Positions 1 to 14,633 of a DNA stretch of 64,000 bases are shown piece by piece. Made by a program: the position numbers and the translations under genes. The first letter of the stretch is position 1, and each line of letters starts with the position of its first letter. This DNA comes from Paragorgia papillata. Its lineage: Eukaryota; Cnidaria; Anthozoa; Scleralcyonacea; Coralliidae. Under the pieces are notes generated by a model, which searched no databases, was not told the DNA's origin, and saw only the letters and a program-made list of their open reading frames with translations. Where the stretch lies: the NCBI GenBank assembly GCA_035771165.1, contig JAWNZC010000408.1, forward strand, positions 2,914,001-2,978,000. Direction: 5' to 3'.

Positions 1-536
1 AACAAACAAACAAACAAACAAACAAACAAACAAACGAACGAACGAACGAACAAACGAACGAACGAACAAACGAACGAACGAACAAACGAACAAACGAACG
101 AATAAACGAACGAACAAACGAACGAACAAACGAACAAACAAACGAACGAACAAACAAACGGAAAAACGAACGAACAAACAAACAAACAAACAAACAGACA
201 AACAAACAAACAAACGGACAAATGAACTAACAAACAAACAAACAAACAAACAAACAAACGAACAAACAAACGAACGAACGAACGAACGAACGAACGAACG
301 AACGAACGAACGAACGAACGAACGAACGAACGAACGAACGAACGGAACGAACGAACGAACGAACGAAACGAACGAACGAACGAACGAACGAACGAACGAA
401 CGAACGAACGAACGAACGAACGAACGAACGAACGAACGAACGAACGAACGAACGAACGAACGAACGAACGAACGAACGAACGAACGAACGAACGAACGAA
501 CGAACGAACGAACGAACGAACGAACGAACGCGCACA
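1..536. repeat. tetranucleotide satellite (AACG/AACA)
   Basis: The window opens inside a long array of AACA and AACG units, AACA-rich to about 290 and nearly pure AACG after that. The open frame it gives (repeated FVRS) is an artefact. Confidence 0.97.
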
Positions 537-622
537 CACACCAACAATTTGTGCAAACGTTAGGCTCTACAAATTAATAAAGTGAAGCCATAATGTAAAA
601 AACTTAAATTCTAAACGCGCAC

Positions 623-797
623 CTGTAAAATCCTCGTAGAAGAGCTCGCCATACATTTGAAAGTAAGGTTTGTTTACGATTCCTTTGATGACATCCCAGA
701 ATTTGCTCGTGTTTGGATAAAGTGCTGCCTGTAGAGCTACTCCGTAACTGATAATAAATACTGCTAAAATTATGATGAATTGTTTCAGATCCTCCAA
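623..797 (-). CDS. TRPM: TRPM exon 18, S5 to start of pore
   Basis: 58 codons plus 1 base. It starts LEDLKQFIIILAVFIISYGV and continues AALYPNTSKFWDV, KPYFQMYGELFYED, the family S5 and pore-turret segment. Acceptor GGTTAG, phase 0; donor GTGCGC. The next exon (pore loop, S6) is not in the window; only satellite lies to the left. Confidence 0.94.
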
Positions 798-3700
798 CTA
801 ACCCACGACAACACAAACGCAAAAAAATTAAAACACATGATAAGTTGACGAGGTAAAACTATCTGCAACTCTTTCAGGAATATGGTTTTGTGTAATATTT
901 AAAGGCCGAAAATGACTGAGGACTACGCAAGGTTTCTAAATACGAAGAACTCGTTCGAGAGGCGATCGATAAACCAATTATATATATTAATAAATTTGTG
1001 TTATTAAAATATTTGTTTGAAATATTAATAAACATAGCCGTACTTAACCAGTTACGTTGGGGGGGGGGGGCGCGCAAAACATTTTTGCCCAAAAAATTAA
1101 GAGTCGACTGTCGATATTTCAAGTCATCTGTATTTCAAGTTCGCTGACGTGGTACAATTGAGTGCATTGAATTATTTGCTCATGAATTAATAACGAAATT
1201 TGCTTCAAAAACTCGTTAAATCTATGAGGAAAACACAAAGGAAATCAGTACTATATCAGTAGTTTGATAAGTAACAGATAAAAAATCCTCCTGATTTACA
1301 TAAACTTTAGATTTGTTTTTCTCGGCTTGGACAACTTTGTTTTTTTGGGTTTTTTTCAGAATTACTACATCAATTAACTTACCAAATGGGTTGTTTTTGA
1401 AGCTTTTAAAAACAATAGCAGTACGTGTTTTATCAGATCGATAACACTCGGCTATCTAGCCTAGTCTCTAGGTTAACGCGTTTTGGAAGTGATCCGAACG
1501 GACCCGCTGGCGAAGGCCTAAATTCGTAAAGACTTTCACTTTACAGCTCGGTTGTTTATCGAGGAAGAGTTGTGATATTATGATGTCCTAAGTGTTTCCC
1601 GCCATTTTCTATTCCATCTGCATAAAATAATACAAGCCTGCTCACCTCGGATCGACGAAGTTTCACTACAATTGGAATATATTCCATAATTTCCTTCTTT
1701 CGATCGCCAAGATCTTTGGTAAAATCTTCGCAGACATCCTTATGCTTTTTATATAATATACTGCCGCTCATGTCGCTCAGTGTTGTTTACGGTAGATGTA
1801 CGCTAGATCCCAGGAACACTCGAAGGGCCAGAACGATTCTGGGCAGGACCTTTTGCGAATTTGGCTAGGCCTTCTCGTTTCCAGCCTCTCCCCAGTCTTC
1901 CCAAGAACCCAAACCGACTACGCGGCCAAGCTCATGGCGGAAACGAAAGGCGTAGAAACTAGGGTATCGGCTATCGTCTCGTGTTTAAAATTTGATAAAA
2001 CATTGCTGCTCATGTTTTAAATATAACATATTACACTACTCCACTCTACTCCACTAGACTCCACTTGACTCGACTCGACTCCACTTGACTCTACGGCTCT
2101 ACTCCACTCCACACCACTTGTCTCCACTCTACTCTACTCAACCCTACTCTACTCTACTCAACCCTACTCTACTCTACTCTACTTTATACAATACCCTAGT
2201 TGCTATGCGTGTTTTCATTGGTTGTTGGCCATGATCTATTAGAGGACAGACACATGGTCACGTCAGATCACGTCAGCTGACTTGCCTTTTTCCTTCTTCA
2301 TGCCCCAAAATCCGGCACGAGTTTCGACAAAGACCTTTTAAATTTGTATTGTATAAAACAAATAGATTCCATTTTTTTGTTGTCTGTTCAGTTATAGATG
2401 CACAGAGGACGTCACAACGTGGTAAGAACATCAGTGACCCACTCGACTGCGTCTCGTGGGCCACTTTTTTGTTCTTACCACGTTGTGACGTCATCTGTGC
2501 ATCTATAACTGAACAGACAACGGCAAAATGGAATCTATTTGTTAACTACTCTACTCTACTCTACTCTACTCTACTCTACTCTACTCTACTCTACTCTACT
2601 CTACTCTACTCTACTCTACTACGAGTGGAATAGAGTATCTACTACGAGTGGAATAGAGTAGAAAGGAGTAGAGTAGAGTTAAGTAACATGGAGTAGAGTT
2701 AAATGGAATGGAGTGGAGTAGAGTAGAGTGACGTGGAGAGGAGTGGAGTTTAATTTAATTTAGTTCGCCGCGTATGGCTGAACGAGTGATACTCACCATT
2801 GTCTTGATCATGACAAGCTTTGGACCAATTTGTCTATTTACGGAGAACATTTGCAACGATCGAACAATAAATACTATAATGTCAAGAATGTAAATGATCC
2901 TTGCAGCTTCGAACAGCTCACCATCGAAGTCATCTGGAAAGAAACGTAGAACAGACGCCACAGCGAACCCAAAGCAAAGAAAGAATGTCGACAAAATTCC
3001 ACGTGTCAGCAACGTACAAGTTGAATTTCTCAAACAAGTGTTTCGGTTGTTTAGTAGCAATCTGAAAAGAACAAAATTTAAAACGTTTTTATCACCTATC
3101 GTTTGAAACTATTTTAAAAGAAGACTTGTCCTTCGGACTCCTGTGTTAGAGGTCACGGATATCTTAACAAGTATTAAACCAATTTTGATGGCCACAGACC
3201 AAGGAGCAACCCATTAAATTTTGGTGGAATTTGGTGGTTGAAAACTGAATTGCTTGATTTGCGCTCATTATCCTTATATTACGCAAATCTTTTTTGCATA
3301 ATTCCCGCACGAGTACAATCAAGCATTTTATTCATGCATACATGCGTAGCAGTATAGCCCACTTTCATAAAGATCACCCATTTAAATATTCTTTTATGTG
3401 CGTCGAAATGAGCCTTTTGGCCTTGTTGTGAAGCAAAAATAATTTTGAATTACAAACGACGCGAGAAAGGCTTATTAAAGGGTATTGGCAATAAAAATTA
3501 AGTTTGTCTCATTTGAAAGAACTTGTCAAATGGTATAAGAAGACCTTCTCCAATTTTTTCGTATCTGTTTTGGTTTTGGAAATATTTCGACCAAAGACAG
3601 CGTGCTGTCCGCCATCTTGGAATTATTTCCAATATGCATGTGACATCATAAGCAGGGTAAAGTGAAATTTTTATCTCGCCAACCTTATGACATTATGAAC

Positions 3701-6700
3701 TAGAAACTCGGTTTCGTTGCGCTATTTCCATTTTAAATTGACCCACAACATTTAAAAGGCCTTCCGTGGAAATTTGGTCACCCACAGAGTAGTTTCATTA
3801 GGTTTACCCTGCTTGTGATGTCACAAATTTCCTAGTTAATTAGACCCAATATTACAACAAGATGGCGGACAGCACGTTGTTTTTGGTCGAAATATTTCAA
3901 AACACAAGAAAGATACAGAAAAATTACAAAAGGTCTTCTTATACCATTTGACGAGTTCTTTCGAATGGGACAAATTTAATTTTTATTGCCAATATCCTTT
4001 AAGATGCACATAAAAGAGTATTAAAATTAGTCGCTATCATGAAAGTGGTCTATAGGTCTCGTGAGATAGCCTGGTTAGCGGGATGTTTCGTTTTCTTTTT
4101 AAACATCTCTAATAACGCGCTGGTGGAGGTATATATGCAGGTATATGCTGACTGCCCTCTTGTTACCTCCGTCACGGGGTTATGTTTGTTTCTCTTTTAG
4201 TCTGTTAGTTTGTCTGTCACAACAATTAATATCTTAACAATTAAGTATTGAACTAAATTTGATGTAGCTTTGTGGAAAGGTTAGACACAGACCAAGAACC
4301 AACCCATCAAATGTTGGTTGAATTTGGTTGAGAATTGAATAAGAATTGAATAAAAATCTGACCGCGACATTCTCCATGTAGAAAAAATGAATGCAAAAAA
4401 AGGAAGTTTGATTGCGCTCATTATCCTCATGTTATGCACACTTTTTGCATAATGCCGGTACGAGTATAATTAAGCATTCATACATGGGCTCACATCTCTA
4501 TGACAAGTTGTACGTATGCATGTAGTGCATGTGGTACGTTTGCGAGCTTCGTGTAATGTAACAGACGTTTGGTGGACGTTCGTCAAGCTCAATTATACTC
4601 AGAAAAGATTACTGAGACCCAGACAGGGTTCGAACCTGCAACCTTCTAATGACCGGTTAGAAGGTTGCAGGTTCGAACCCTGTCTGGGGCTCAGAAATCA
4701 TTTCTGAGTAATTGATCTTGACGAACGTCCACCAAACGTCTGTCTCACATCTCTGAAGCCCTAATCAAACGAGAACGCAAGTTATCGCAAGTTAGCTTAC
4801 GATGACTTGCGATGCCACCAGTCAAACGTCGGCACAAGTCGTCGCAAGTTCTGCACTTCCGCTAGTTCCCACGCCTTTTCGCTAGTTCTCATGGTAGTTT
4901 CTATGGCGACGGAGTACGAAAGACTTGCATCGACTTGTGTTTTGTGTTCAAACGCCTCGCAAGCTCTCGCAAGTTGAAGAAAACTTGCGATGAAATTTGA
5001 ACAAGATCAAATTAGTCGCAAGCTAACGCAAGTCACCGCAAGTCATCGCAGGCTGGCGGTCAAACGAGACACAAGCAAGCACAAGCTAAAACTTGCGATG
5101 ACTTGCGTTCTCGTTTAATTAGGGCTTAATAATAACATGCTGGTGGGGGTATATGCATTCTCCAAGTGCCCTCTAGTTAGAGAAGTAGGTTAACGACACA
5201 ATAGATTCACAAAGTGTCCTATTCTCAGTGAACGAGCAACAAACGGTTTACCGTTCACCGCACTTCATTATAATATTGTCGTCGATAAAAAATCATGTAA
5301 TAAGTAATCAAGAAAACACATTCACGACTTACTTGTCTAATTTCTTCAAATATTAAGACGACTACCCATCCCATGAGGACGTATTCTACTATTGATACGG
5401 TTTGCTTTTGAAAATCCATAAGCATAACGTAGCAGAACATTAACAGAAATACAATGTAGGAAAACTAAAAAAATAATAAAATAGAATAAAACTGAGTGCA
5501 ATATATAATATGATAATATTTCGAACATGTTTAAAGTAAGATCGTCTAATTATAACCTTAGGAATAGTGTACAGAACTTTGAACAAGCAAGTTATAATAC
5601 ATTGTATTTACACAATTCTTTTTCCTACATTGTTAGTCATATATGGAATGAACTCTCTTCGCATATTAAAAACTCAAAATCTTTGGCTGCTTTTAGAAAC
5701 AGCATAAGTAATTTGGATTTTACAAACAAAATTAATCTTGGTTGTAAGTGCATGCGTTGTACTTGAGTTTTTGTTTTTTTTAATTATCTGCATAGTTTTA
5801 CTTATGCTTTTTGTATTATAATAGATAACTATACATTTTAAAAATTTTATTGTAAAATAGCTAGTTATATTAATTGTTGTAATTTTTAAATAAGTATTGT
5901 CGAGCATTTTTAACATGAGCCTCTGGCTCGGGAGACTGGGCAACCATTCCTTATGCCACCGACGTTAAATAAATATTCGTATTCGTAAGATAGGATAAAA
6001 TAGGAAAGAATAGGAAGGAATATGAAATGGGATAGAACAGAATGGAATATAAAACAATAAAATATAGTCCAATGCAGTAGAATAAGGCCACGTTTACACT
6101 ATACGGTACGGTCAATCTTCTGTTGAAAAATCACTACGTTTCTCTGTTGTGTTTACACTATTCCGGAGTGGTTTTCCGTAGCGTAGTCACTATATATATT
6201 TAGCACTCGGACTGCAAATCACTACGCTATGGTAAATTTACCGTAGCGTCAGTGCAGCCTAGTCCCAGGCTCTCTATCTTCGCTGTTTTAATATTTGCAC
6301 GCTAGCATGGGCGCCCTATGCCCGAGCGCTGCGACAGAGAGCCTAGCAGATTTCGATAAAATGGTCCCTGATTTTCAAAACGTGGGCCCTTGTCACCAGG
6401 CCCCATCCCGCTCGTAAAAGAATATAATATATTATTTTCACAACGGCTACAAAACCAGGTGAGTAATTTTGATTTGTTTTATTACTTGTTCCAACCCAAG
6501 AAGAACCTGCTTGACCTCGATATGTGATTAAATGGATATTTATACCACTTGACCTGTATTTGGGTATTAATGACGCTGTGTCTTAAATCGATAATTCGTG
6601 TTTGCAGAATGTTGTGATTTTGTCGCATTTTGTAATGTCGTGTGTATTTAAAATTGAATCGCAGTAACATTAGTAAGTTATTACAACGAATATATTTACG

Positions 6701-8629
6701 AAGTACAGAAGATATTGAAGGTGATGAACTCATTAAAGTTTTAGTGAACTGCTGGACTTCGAAGACGAAATTTACTGACTTATCGGCCGGTTAATTAAAG
6801 CCCTTATTTTAGAATTTCTTAGTTGTTAAAACGCGCTTGTTTAAAAAAAACATATGGTGTACCATTTCTTTCCTATTGAAGGTATGTCAAGCGTAAACAA
6901 TTTGTGTTTTAACCTTGTCAAGTGTATAAAAATGCTGCCATCTTGAAAATACTGAAATCTGCTAGGCGTTCTAGAGCACCTTAAGCGGTGACGTCAAACC
7001 TAGGTACCAGCACCACCGTACCGTAATAGTGTAACCATGGCCTAAATTGAAGTGGAATAGATGGAACGGAATCAAATGGAGTGAAGTGGCGATGAAATAG
7101 AATGCAGCGAAACCGAATGTAATGGAAACCAAACCAAACCAAACCAAAACCAAAAACAAGACCAGGTAAAGAATAAAACATAATCCGAAAATCGTCATCT
7201 TGTGACTTGATATTCAAGTTAAAAACAAGATAAGACAAAATGAGTGGTTAAGACCGGGTAAGCCGTAGGTAAGCCAGAACAAAACAAAACAATTGAAAAT
7301 ATAAACACTGAGAAATTTCAATGCAGTCAATAAAGAAGCACATTACTGAACATGAAATAAAATAAATAAAAATTATTAGGAAATACAATACAAAATTAAA
7401 TCTGGAGAAGTTTTTAATAAGAGATATGGTACTAGGACGCAACCAAAACTGAATAAGTAAAAAACAAGAATAGAAATGTGACAAGACAGAAAAAATAAGA
7501 AAATAAAAGAGCAACGGCAAGTAGAACAATTTCTGTCGCGGGCAATAGTGTATATTATTATATGGCTGGGTTTGATTTCCGGTCCGTACGCAAAACGACG
7601 CACGCTGATTGGTTCCCGAGAGGTCGGGATTTTACGATATTGACCTCGGGTCAATACGCTTTTTTCTCGGCCCTGTAATTTTTGGCGAGAAAATTTCTGA
7701 GTTGATTTGAATACAAATAAAATAGAACTAGGTATCTTTATTCAAATATTCTGAACAATAAAATGTGTTGGAACATTACTGCTGGTTTTCTTTAAAGCTG
7801 TTTATCTAAAAACATGACAAATAAAAGCCGAACTGGTGTAAAAAAAGAATGCCAAGAAGCGAAACGAAAAAGTTAACAGGTAAGGTAAATAACATACTCC
7901 GAAGGCGAAAACAACGCTCGAAGTGAACCAATAGCCATATAATAAATTCCTTATTAACCTCGTTTGCTCGGTCTGTACGGGAAAGTATTTGCCCTCGGTT
8001 TTATCGCACAAACCTCGCTCCTTAATGTAATCTATTTGTTTTATATAAGAAAAAATCAAATACTTGGCCGTTTATTAAAGCATAGTCAATCGAGATATGG
8101 TCTGGAAACTCGGCAAACTTCAAAGCGCCTATAATGAGCTGGGATTTTATGTTGAACCATACCTTACACCGTGCACATCCTCTGTTTTAGGTTTATTAAT
8201 ATTTAAATAGCACGGTTGAGTGATTGAACTGAAACGTTGCTATTGGACAATTCGTTCATTATACTAAAATACAATATGTTCAGTGACCGTGCACTGTGCA
8301 CAAAAATGCATAATAAAAGCGAACAAAAAGATAGACCAAAGACTTTAGCCGAGTTTCCAGACCATATCTCGATTGACTATGATTAAAGATCTTGCGGAAT
8401 TTTGGGAGAAGTCTGCTGATGTGGTCTGACGTGGATTCGAAGTTATCTCTGTGTGTCTTCTAATAAATCACGGCAACAACCAAAGAAAATGCACATAGAA
8501 GCCACGTTGTTGTATAATCCCCGAGCCCGGGCGTAGGGCCGAAGGCCCGGAGCCCGGTGAGGGTGCTAATCTCGACATGTGTGGAGTCCACTTTACACGC
8601 GAGATGAAAAGCTGAAAGTCATGAAACCT

Positions 8630-8664
<35 letters not shown>

Positions 8665-11600
8665 CAAATCCAAAACTTGCGCTGTTCGGATAGCAGGGTA
8701 CTGGTACCTGTTAAACTATTCAAGCTCTACTTAAAACTTAAAAGAGAACAATGAAGAAAAGGATAGTGAAAGAGTCAATTGAGATGGGCTAAGAAACAAA
8801 CAGCCGATTTAATATATCTTGAAGCGAAACCAGAGAACCTGAAGAAACCAAACGCCGTATGGTAAACAAAATCTCGTCACTCAGTGGTCTCAAAATCATT
8901 TTAAAGTTAGCGGTAGGGGATTTGCATTTATTTAGTATTATAAATAATTCTATTTATTTAGTATTTATATATTCTGTAAACGCCAAGAACGGTATACAGT
9001 TTCAGTATAACTTGACCTTGTCCTTATGTTGTTTTGAAGTTTTCGCTTAACCTAAAACAATGATACAGCTTCACCTTTTCGTGCTTTCCCTTTGCTCGTT
9101 CAGACCATAAGTCAGCTTAACTAAAGCTAACTTAAAACACTACCTTAGGCTTATGTAGACGTGATGTTTTTCATTGACTTTGCATGCACTTTTTATTATT
9201 AAAATACTCATGGGCTTTGTCGATTTTCTTGGCTATATTTCCAAATTTTCGACTGAAACGTGGTCTGTTTAATACTTCTTTCAGGAATCCAATTCTACTG
9301 AATTGTTTCATCTCAGACTCTATTATAAATGTAATTTTTTAATTCTGCCTTTGCAAAACATGTATGCATAGGGAAGCCATTTAAAGGCTTGCTAAAAATA
9401 ATCCATTTTGAAACCTCCTAAAAACAATATATTTTTTACAACCAGAATTTAATAATGAAATTGGTAGGTTCAACTTCATTAAATCAGTTTTATTAGTCAT
9501 CTTATCCATAAATTATATAATTAACTTGAGGATTATCATTTGTTTTTATATCTGTTTGTTTTTATATTGGCTGTACATAATCAGGAGTGCTTATTTTAAT
9601 CAGGGGGTGGGTGGGTGGGTGGGGTGTTTCAAAAAAGCATGTAAAAGCGGGCGAGGGGTTGTTGCGTTTAGGTATTTCTAGTATTGATATAACTAAATAA
9701 AAAATTTAATAAAACTTACAACATTAGAAACAAATTTTGTGAAAGGAGCTTCATAGAACCTAAATATTCTTTCACAACAGTTCGCATCGGATCCTCGAAG
9801 AACAACGTCCACAGCATCATCATCACCTTGAAGAAAGCAATATTAAAGTAAATTGCAGGTTCGAACCCTGTTTGGGGCTCAGAAATCTTTTCTGAGTAAT
9901 TGAGCTTGACGAACGTCTACCAAACGTCTGTTCCATTACACCAAGCTCGCAAACGTACCACATGCACTACATGTATCGTAATACGATTTTATTGCCAACC
10001 TCGAGTTCATGCCATTGTTTCATATAGGAATTGAAGCAAATTTGGGAGTGCCTTTTAAGGCCTAATCAAACGAGAACGCAAGTCGGCAGTCACGCTATCT
10101 CAGCCAGCCGCTCTGAATAGTTTCCCGAAAATATCATGTACCGTGACAAAGTTAAAACTTGTTTAAAACACTCATGAAACCTTTATTTTGTTAATTTGGG
10201 TGTTCGAACGACCGCCACAGAAATTCTGACTGCCAACTTGCGATGACTTGCGTTCTCGTTTGATTAGGGCTTTAAGGCCTGTTTACAAGGAGGTAGAGTT
10301 ACCCTAGCACCCGGGCCAAAGCCTGGGTTTACAAGCAAATTTCACAGGTATAGGGTCACCCTGCTGCATGGGTCAACTTTATTAGATGTGGTTACCAAGC
10401 ACTAACGACAAGCAGGCAAGAAGCCTGGAACTAGCAAAAAGTTGTCCCACGTAACACCGCTGCCAAACGTTTGCGCATGCGTGAATTCGCTGAGTAAACA
10501 TTGCAAGAGAAGTGGGAACTAGCCGTGGCGACAACAACCAGACAGTGAAGACTAAGTAAGCTTCGACTATTCATTTGTGTTTTAAAAAAGGGGTAAAGAA
10601 AATTACGAAGGGGTAAATTCAGAATATGTTACAATATTGACAAGGAAGCCATGTACAAATTACCTACCTTATCTTTTTGGTAGTATGCTTATAATTTTAA
10701 CTTTTGTGTTGGACTCTCGGACCAGTCCAAATATTTCAGTGTTTTCCCGCTCTTTTTCCGAGGACGAGTTCGGACGTCGCACATGCGCAAAACGTTTGGC
10801 AGCGGTGTTGTCCCAGGTAGGTGAGTTTTTGTGAATTATCCCTACCAAACGTGTTTACAAGGACAAAACATAACCCAGCTACTAAAAAAACTAAAAATCT
10901 ACGAGAGGTAGGGTAACCCGGGTGCTAGGGTAACCCTACTCCTTGTAAGCAGGCCCTTAGGCTAATTCTCTTCTAATGGGTTTTGGCGCAGATACATGTA
11001 CGCATAGCGTACATTTTGTTTTCTTTTCTTATGATAAACGTGGGTACTAAACGTGGGTACTCGCGGCCCGTTCGCGCCTCTTCCGTTTAAAGCTCCGTGC
11101 ATATGTACTCTATAAAGGCACGTTTGACGTGATTTGAACACGAAAGAAGTTGTCTTTACGGCTTCTTTCGTGTTCAAATGACGTCAAACGTACCTTTATA
11201 AGAGTACATATGCACAGGAGCGGTAGTTTTATTTGTTTTATAAAATATAAAGAAGAAAAAAACCCAACTAAAAGTGGGATAGTTTTGAAAGTTCGCTAGC
11301 TTTTCCCGCCAGGTGAGGCCATCCTACGCCATTTTACGCCATTCATGATCTTCATACTCTTATAAATGCACGGGGCCCAGCCAATCAGAGCGTGCGTAGA
11401 GGTCACCTTATTTTATAATGTAATTTACAAAAATGTTTACAAAAAAAAAAGAAGATCTTAGCATACCTTCCGAAAGAAGAACGTGACGAGAAACACTTAA
11501 TTTTGGTGTACCCTCCACTTGATCTTCTTTTCCATTTTGATCAGTCATCTCAATCGAGTCATTGAATTTTCGAAACTGAGTATTTACAACTTGTTCGTTT

Positions 11601-14600
11601 CCAGCTGTATTAACAGTTTCTCCATTGGTGTTACTGTTAATATCTTCCTGCTTTTCAGAGCCCTCGGTTATTTCTTCGTCGTACTCGTCAACGACAAAAT
11701 AGATCAATGGGTAGATCAAAAAAGGACAGAAGACACACAAAAGGATCTGCAAAACACGTCAAACATCGAACAATTAACCGATCAGCTAACGTTCTATTCT
11801 ATTGCCATCATTACCATCACCACCATTACATTACCATCACCACCATTACATTACCATCACCACCATTACCATTACCATTACTACAATTACCATCATAACC
11901 ATTACCACAATTACCATCACCACCATTACCATTACCACAATTACCATCACCACCATTACCATTACCACAATTACCATCACCACCATTACCATTACCACAA
12001 TTACCATCATAACTATTACCACCATTACCACCATAATCATTAAATTAGAGTGTTCAAAGCAGGCTGGAACTTGAATACATAAGCATGGAATAATGGAATA
12101 GGAATTATTATAGGAATAATTACCACCATTACCATTACCACCATTACAATTACCACCATTATCGTTACCACCATTATCATTACCACCATTACCATCACCA
12201 CCATTAATTACCAATACCACAATTACCATTACCACAATTACCATCACCACCACTACCATTACCATCATAACCATTACCATCACCACCACTACATTACCAT
12301 CATAACCATTACCATTACCACCATTATCATTACCACCATTATCATTACCACCATTACCATTACCACCATTACCATTACGATTACCACCATCATAACCATT
12401 ACCACCATTACCATCATAACCAGTACCATTACCACCATTACCATCACCCCCATTACCATTACCACCATTACCACCATTACCATCGTAACCATTACCATTA
12501 CCATCACCACCATTACCATCACCACCACTACCACTACCACTACCATTACCACCATAACCATTACCATTACCACCATTAGCATCATAACCACTACCATTAC
12601 CACTACCACCACCACCATTACCATCATAACCATTACCACCATTACCGTACCATCACCATTACCACCATTACCATCACCACCATTACTACCATTACCACCG
12701 TTATCGTTACCACCATTACCATTACCACCATTACCATTGCCATTACCACCACTATTGTTATTAATATTATTATTTTTTATCGCCACAACATCCTACCTTC
12801 CACCAAGGCGTATCCATAACTATCGTTCCCATCCACAGTCTGTTGAACAATATTTGACAGCACGTGTGAGCAATGAATTCCTGGTCGCCAGCTAACTGAG
12901 CAATATCCATGCACGTCAGATAACCAAAAGGTTCCAACGGTCGTACCAAAAGGGATTGTGCATAATCTTCGTCATGTCGGTAGCACTCATCCAGAACGTT
13001 GTACGCCCGATTTTCAAATTCACTAAAAGAAAACATAAAAGACTTCACCATTTACAAACCGCGCTTATTGATCGGCCAAAAGCCGTGCTTCTATTTAACC
13101 ACTTTGCCGTTGTCTGTTCAGTTAGAAATGCACAGATGACGTCACAACTTGATAAAACCCACGAGACGCGGTCGAGTAATGTTTTTACGACGCTGTCACG
13201 TCATATGTGCCTTCATTTAACAATTAGTGAAATAAAAGTAGTGTGCTGCGTAGGCAGTGTTGAAATACAAATCGAAATATAGTAAAGTTTGAGAACTGCC
13301 GAATTTATTGAACGTACTTTCTAACGTTTCGAGCGAAGGCCCTTCGTCAGAGAGACTCTCGACGTTTCTCTCTGACGAAGGGCCTTCGCTCGAAACGTTA
13401 GAAACTACGTTCAATAATCGGCATTACTCAAACTTTACTATATTTCCATTTAACAATTAGTTGTCTATGAAGAGATAGTCGAAGCGCAGCCGAGTAGACT
13501 ATCCTTCACAGACTATGAAGACGAGTTATCTAATTGTTTTAGTATAAACTGACTAGTCGAGCAAACTCAATGCGAGTTTTCCGCCATTATTTTGCACTTG
13601 ACTCTTTTGCTACTAGTGGTTTATCAACAATACACAGTGAGTAGCTCAACCAATCAAAACGCAGCATTTGTAATAGTGCACTGGTTGGTTTATTCTAAAA
13701 CTGAGCAGACAACAAAAAATGGAACTATTTGTTTTAAACAATAAAAATGTAAAAGCTTTTTATATATCTATTGCAGGGGTTAGCGCCACTCCTATCCCAC
13801 ATAGTGTTGGTTTTGCGAAGGGAGGAAAACCGGAGAACCCGGCGGGAAAAAAACAGGGCAAAGGAGAAACAAACTAAACTCTACTCACATGGTCCAAGCT
13901 CGAGAGGACGGGGTTATTCCCAGAGGGTCACCCATCCAAGTACTAGCCCCGTCTAACCGGGCTTAACTATTGGTGAGAGGCAGCGCCCTAACAGCACACG
14001 TCACCCGTGCTCCCTATAGGTTTATATTAAAACTCCTTTACGGCATGAAAAGACGAAACTCTTAGTCATTTTTTCTTTCACACTTACTCTGCCAATTCTA
14101 CAAGTCCTTCTGTTGTATCTAAAATTTGATGTTCCTCTTGCGAGTATTTGACCATTTCCTTAAGAAGCTTAGTGGCAAAAAGCGCCGTAGAAATCGGATG
14201 AGGTCCTTTTTCCCACAGAAGCTTTGCCAGCTCACTTTTGCCCGATAAAATAGCCCAGGTAAACACGTCGAGGAACGGGAAAGGTAGAGGGATAGATTGC
14301 TGCAAATCCGGTGCATTTTCTGAAAGAATTAATCATAATTAGTACATTATCACCTCGGTTTTCTTTGATGTACCGCGGTTGTTTATTTTTAATAGTTACT
14401 CCCGACAAGTTAATTGCCCCGGGCTAATATATATTAGACAATATATTAGAGCAATAAATCTATAATTATAATAATCTATATATATTAGAGCAATAAAGAC
14501 AACAGCAACAGCAACAACAACAGCAACAGCAACAGCAACGACAACAACAGCAGCAGCAACAACAGCAGCAGCAACAGCAGCAGCAGCAACAGCAGCAGCA

Positions 14601-14601
14601 A

Positions 14602-14633
<32 letters not shown>

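Noticed and set aside
227..556. FVRS-repeat open frame at the left edge
   Set aside because: Translation of the AACG tetranucleotide array.
7802..8059. Hydrophobic minus-strand frame as a TRPM membrane segment
   Set aside because: The true S1 entry is supplied by exon 15 and S1-S2 by exon 16 with matching phases; this frame shows no TRPM motif.
11519..12786. His/Tyr-rich and Val/Met-rich open frames at 11.5-12.8 kb
   Set aside because: Translations of the CCATTA satellite in intron 13, partly overlapping true exon 14 on the other strand.
13890..14000. Functional 5S rRNA gene
   Set aside because: Only the internal region resembles 5S, the ends do not pair, and the tail is shared with other dispersed copies.
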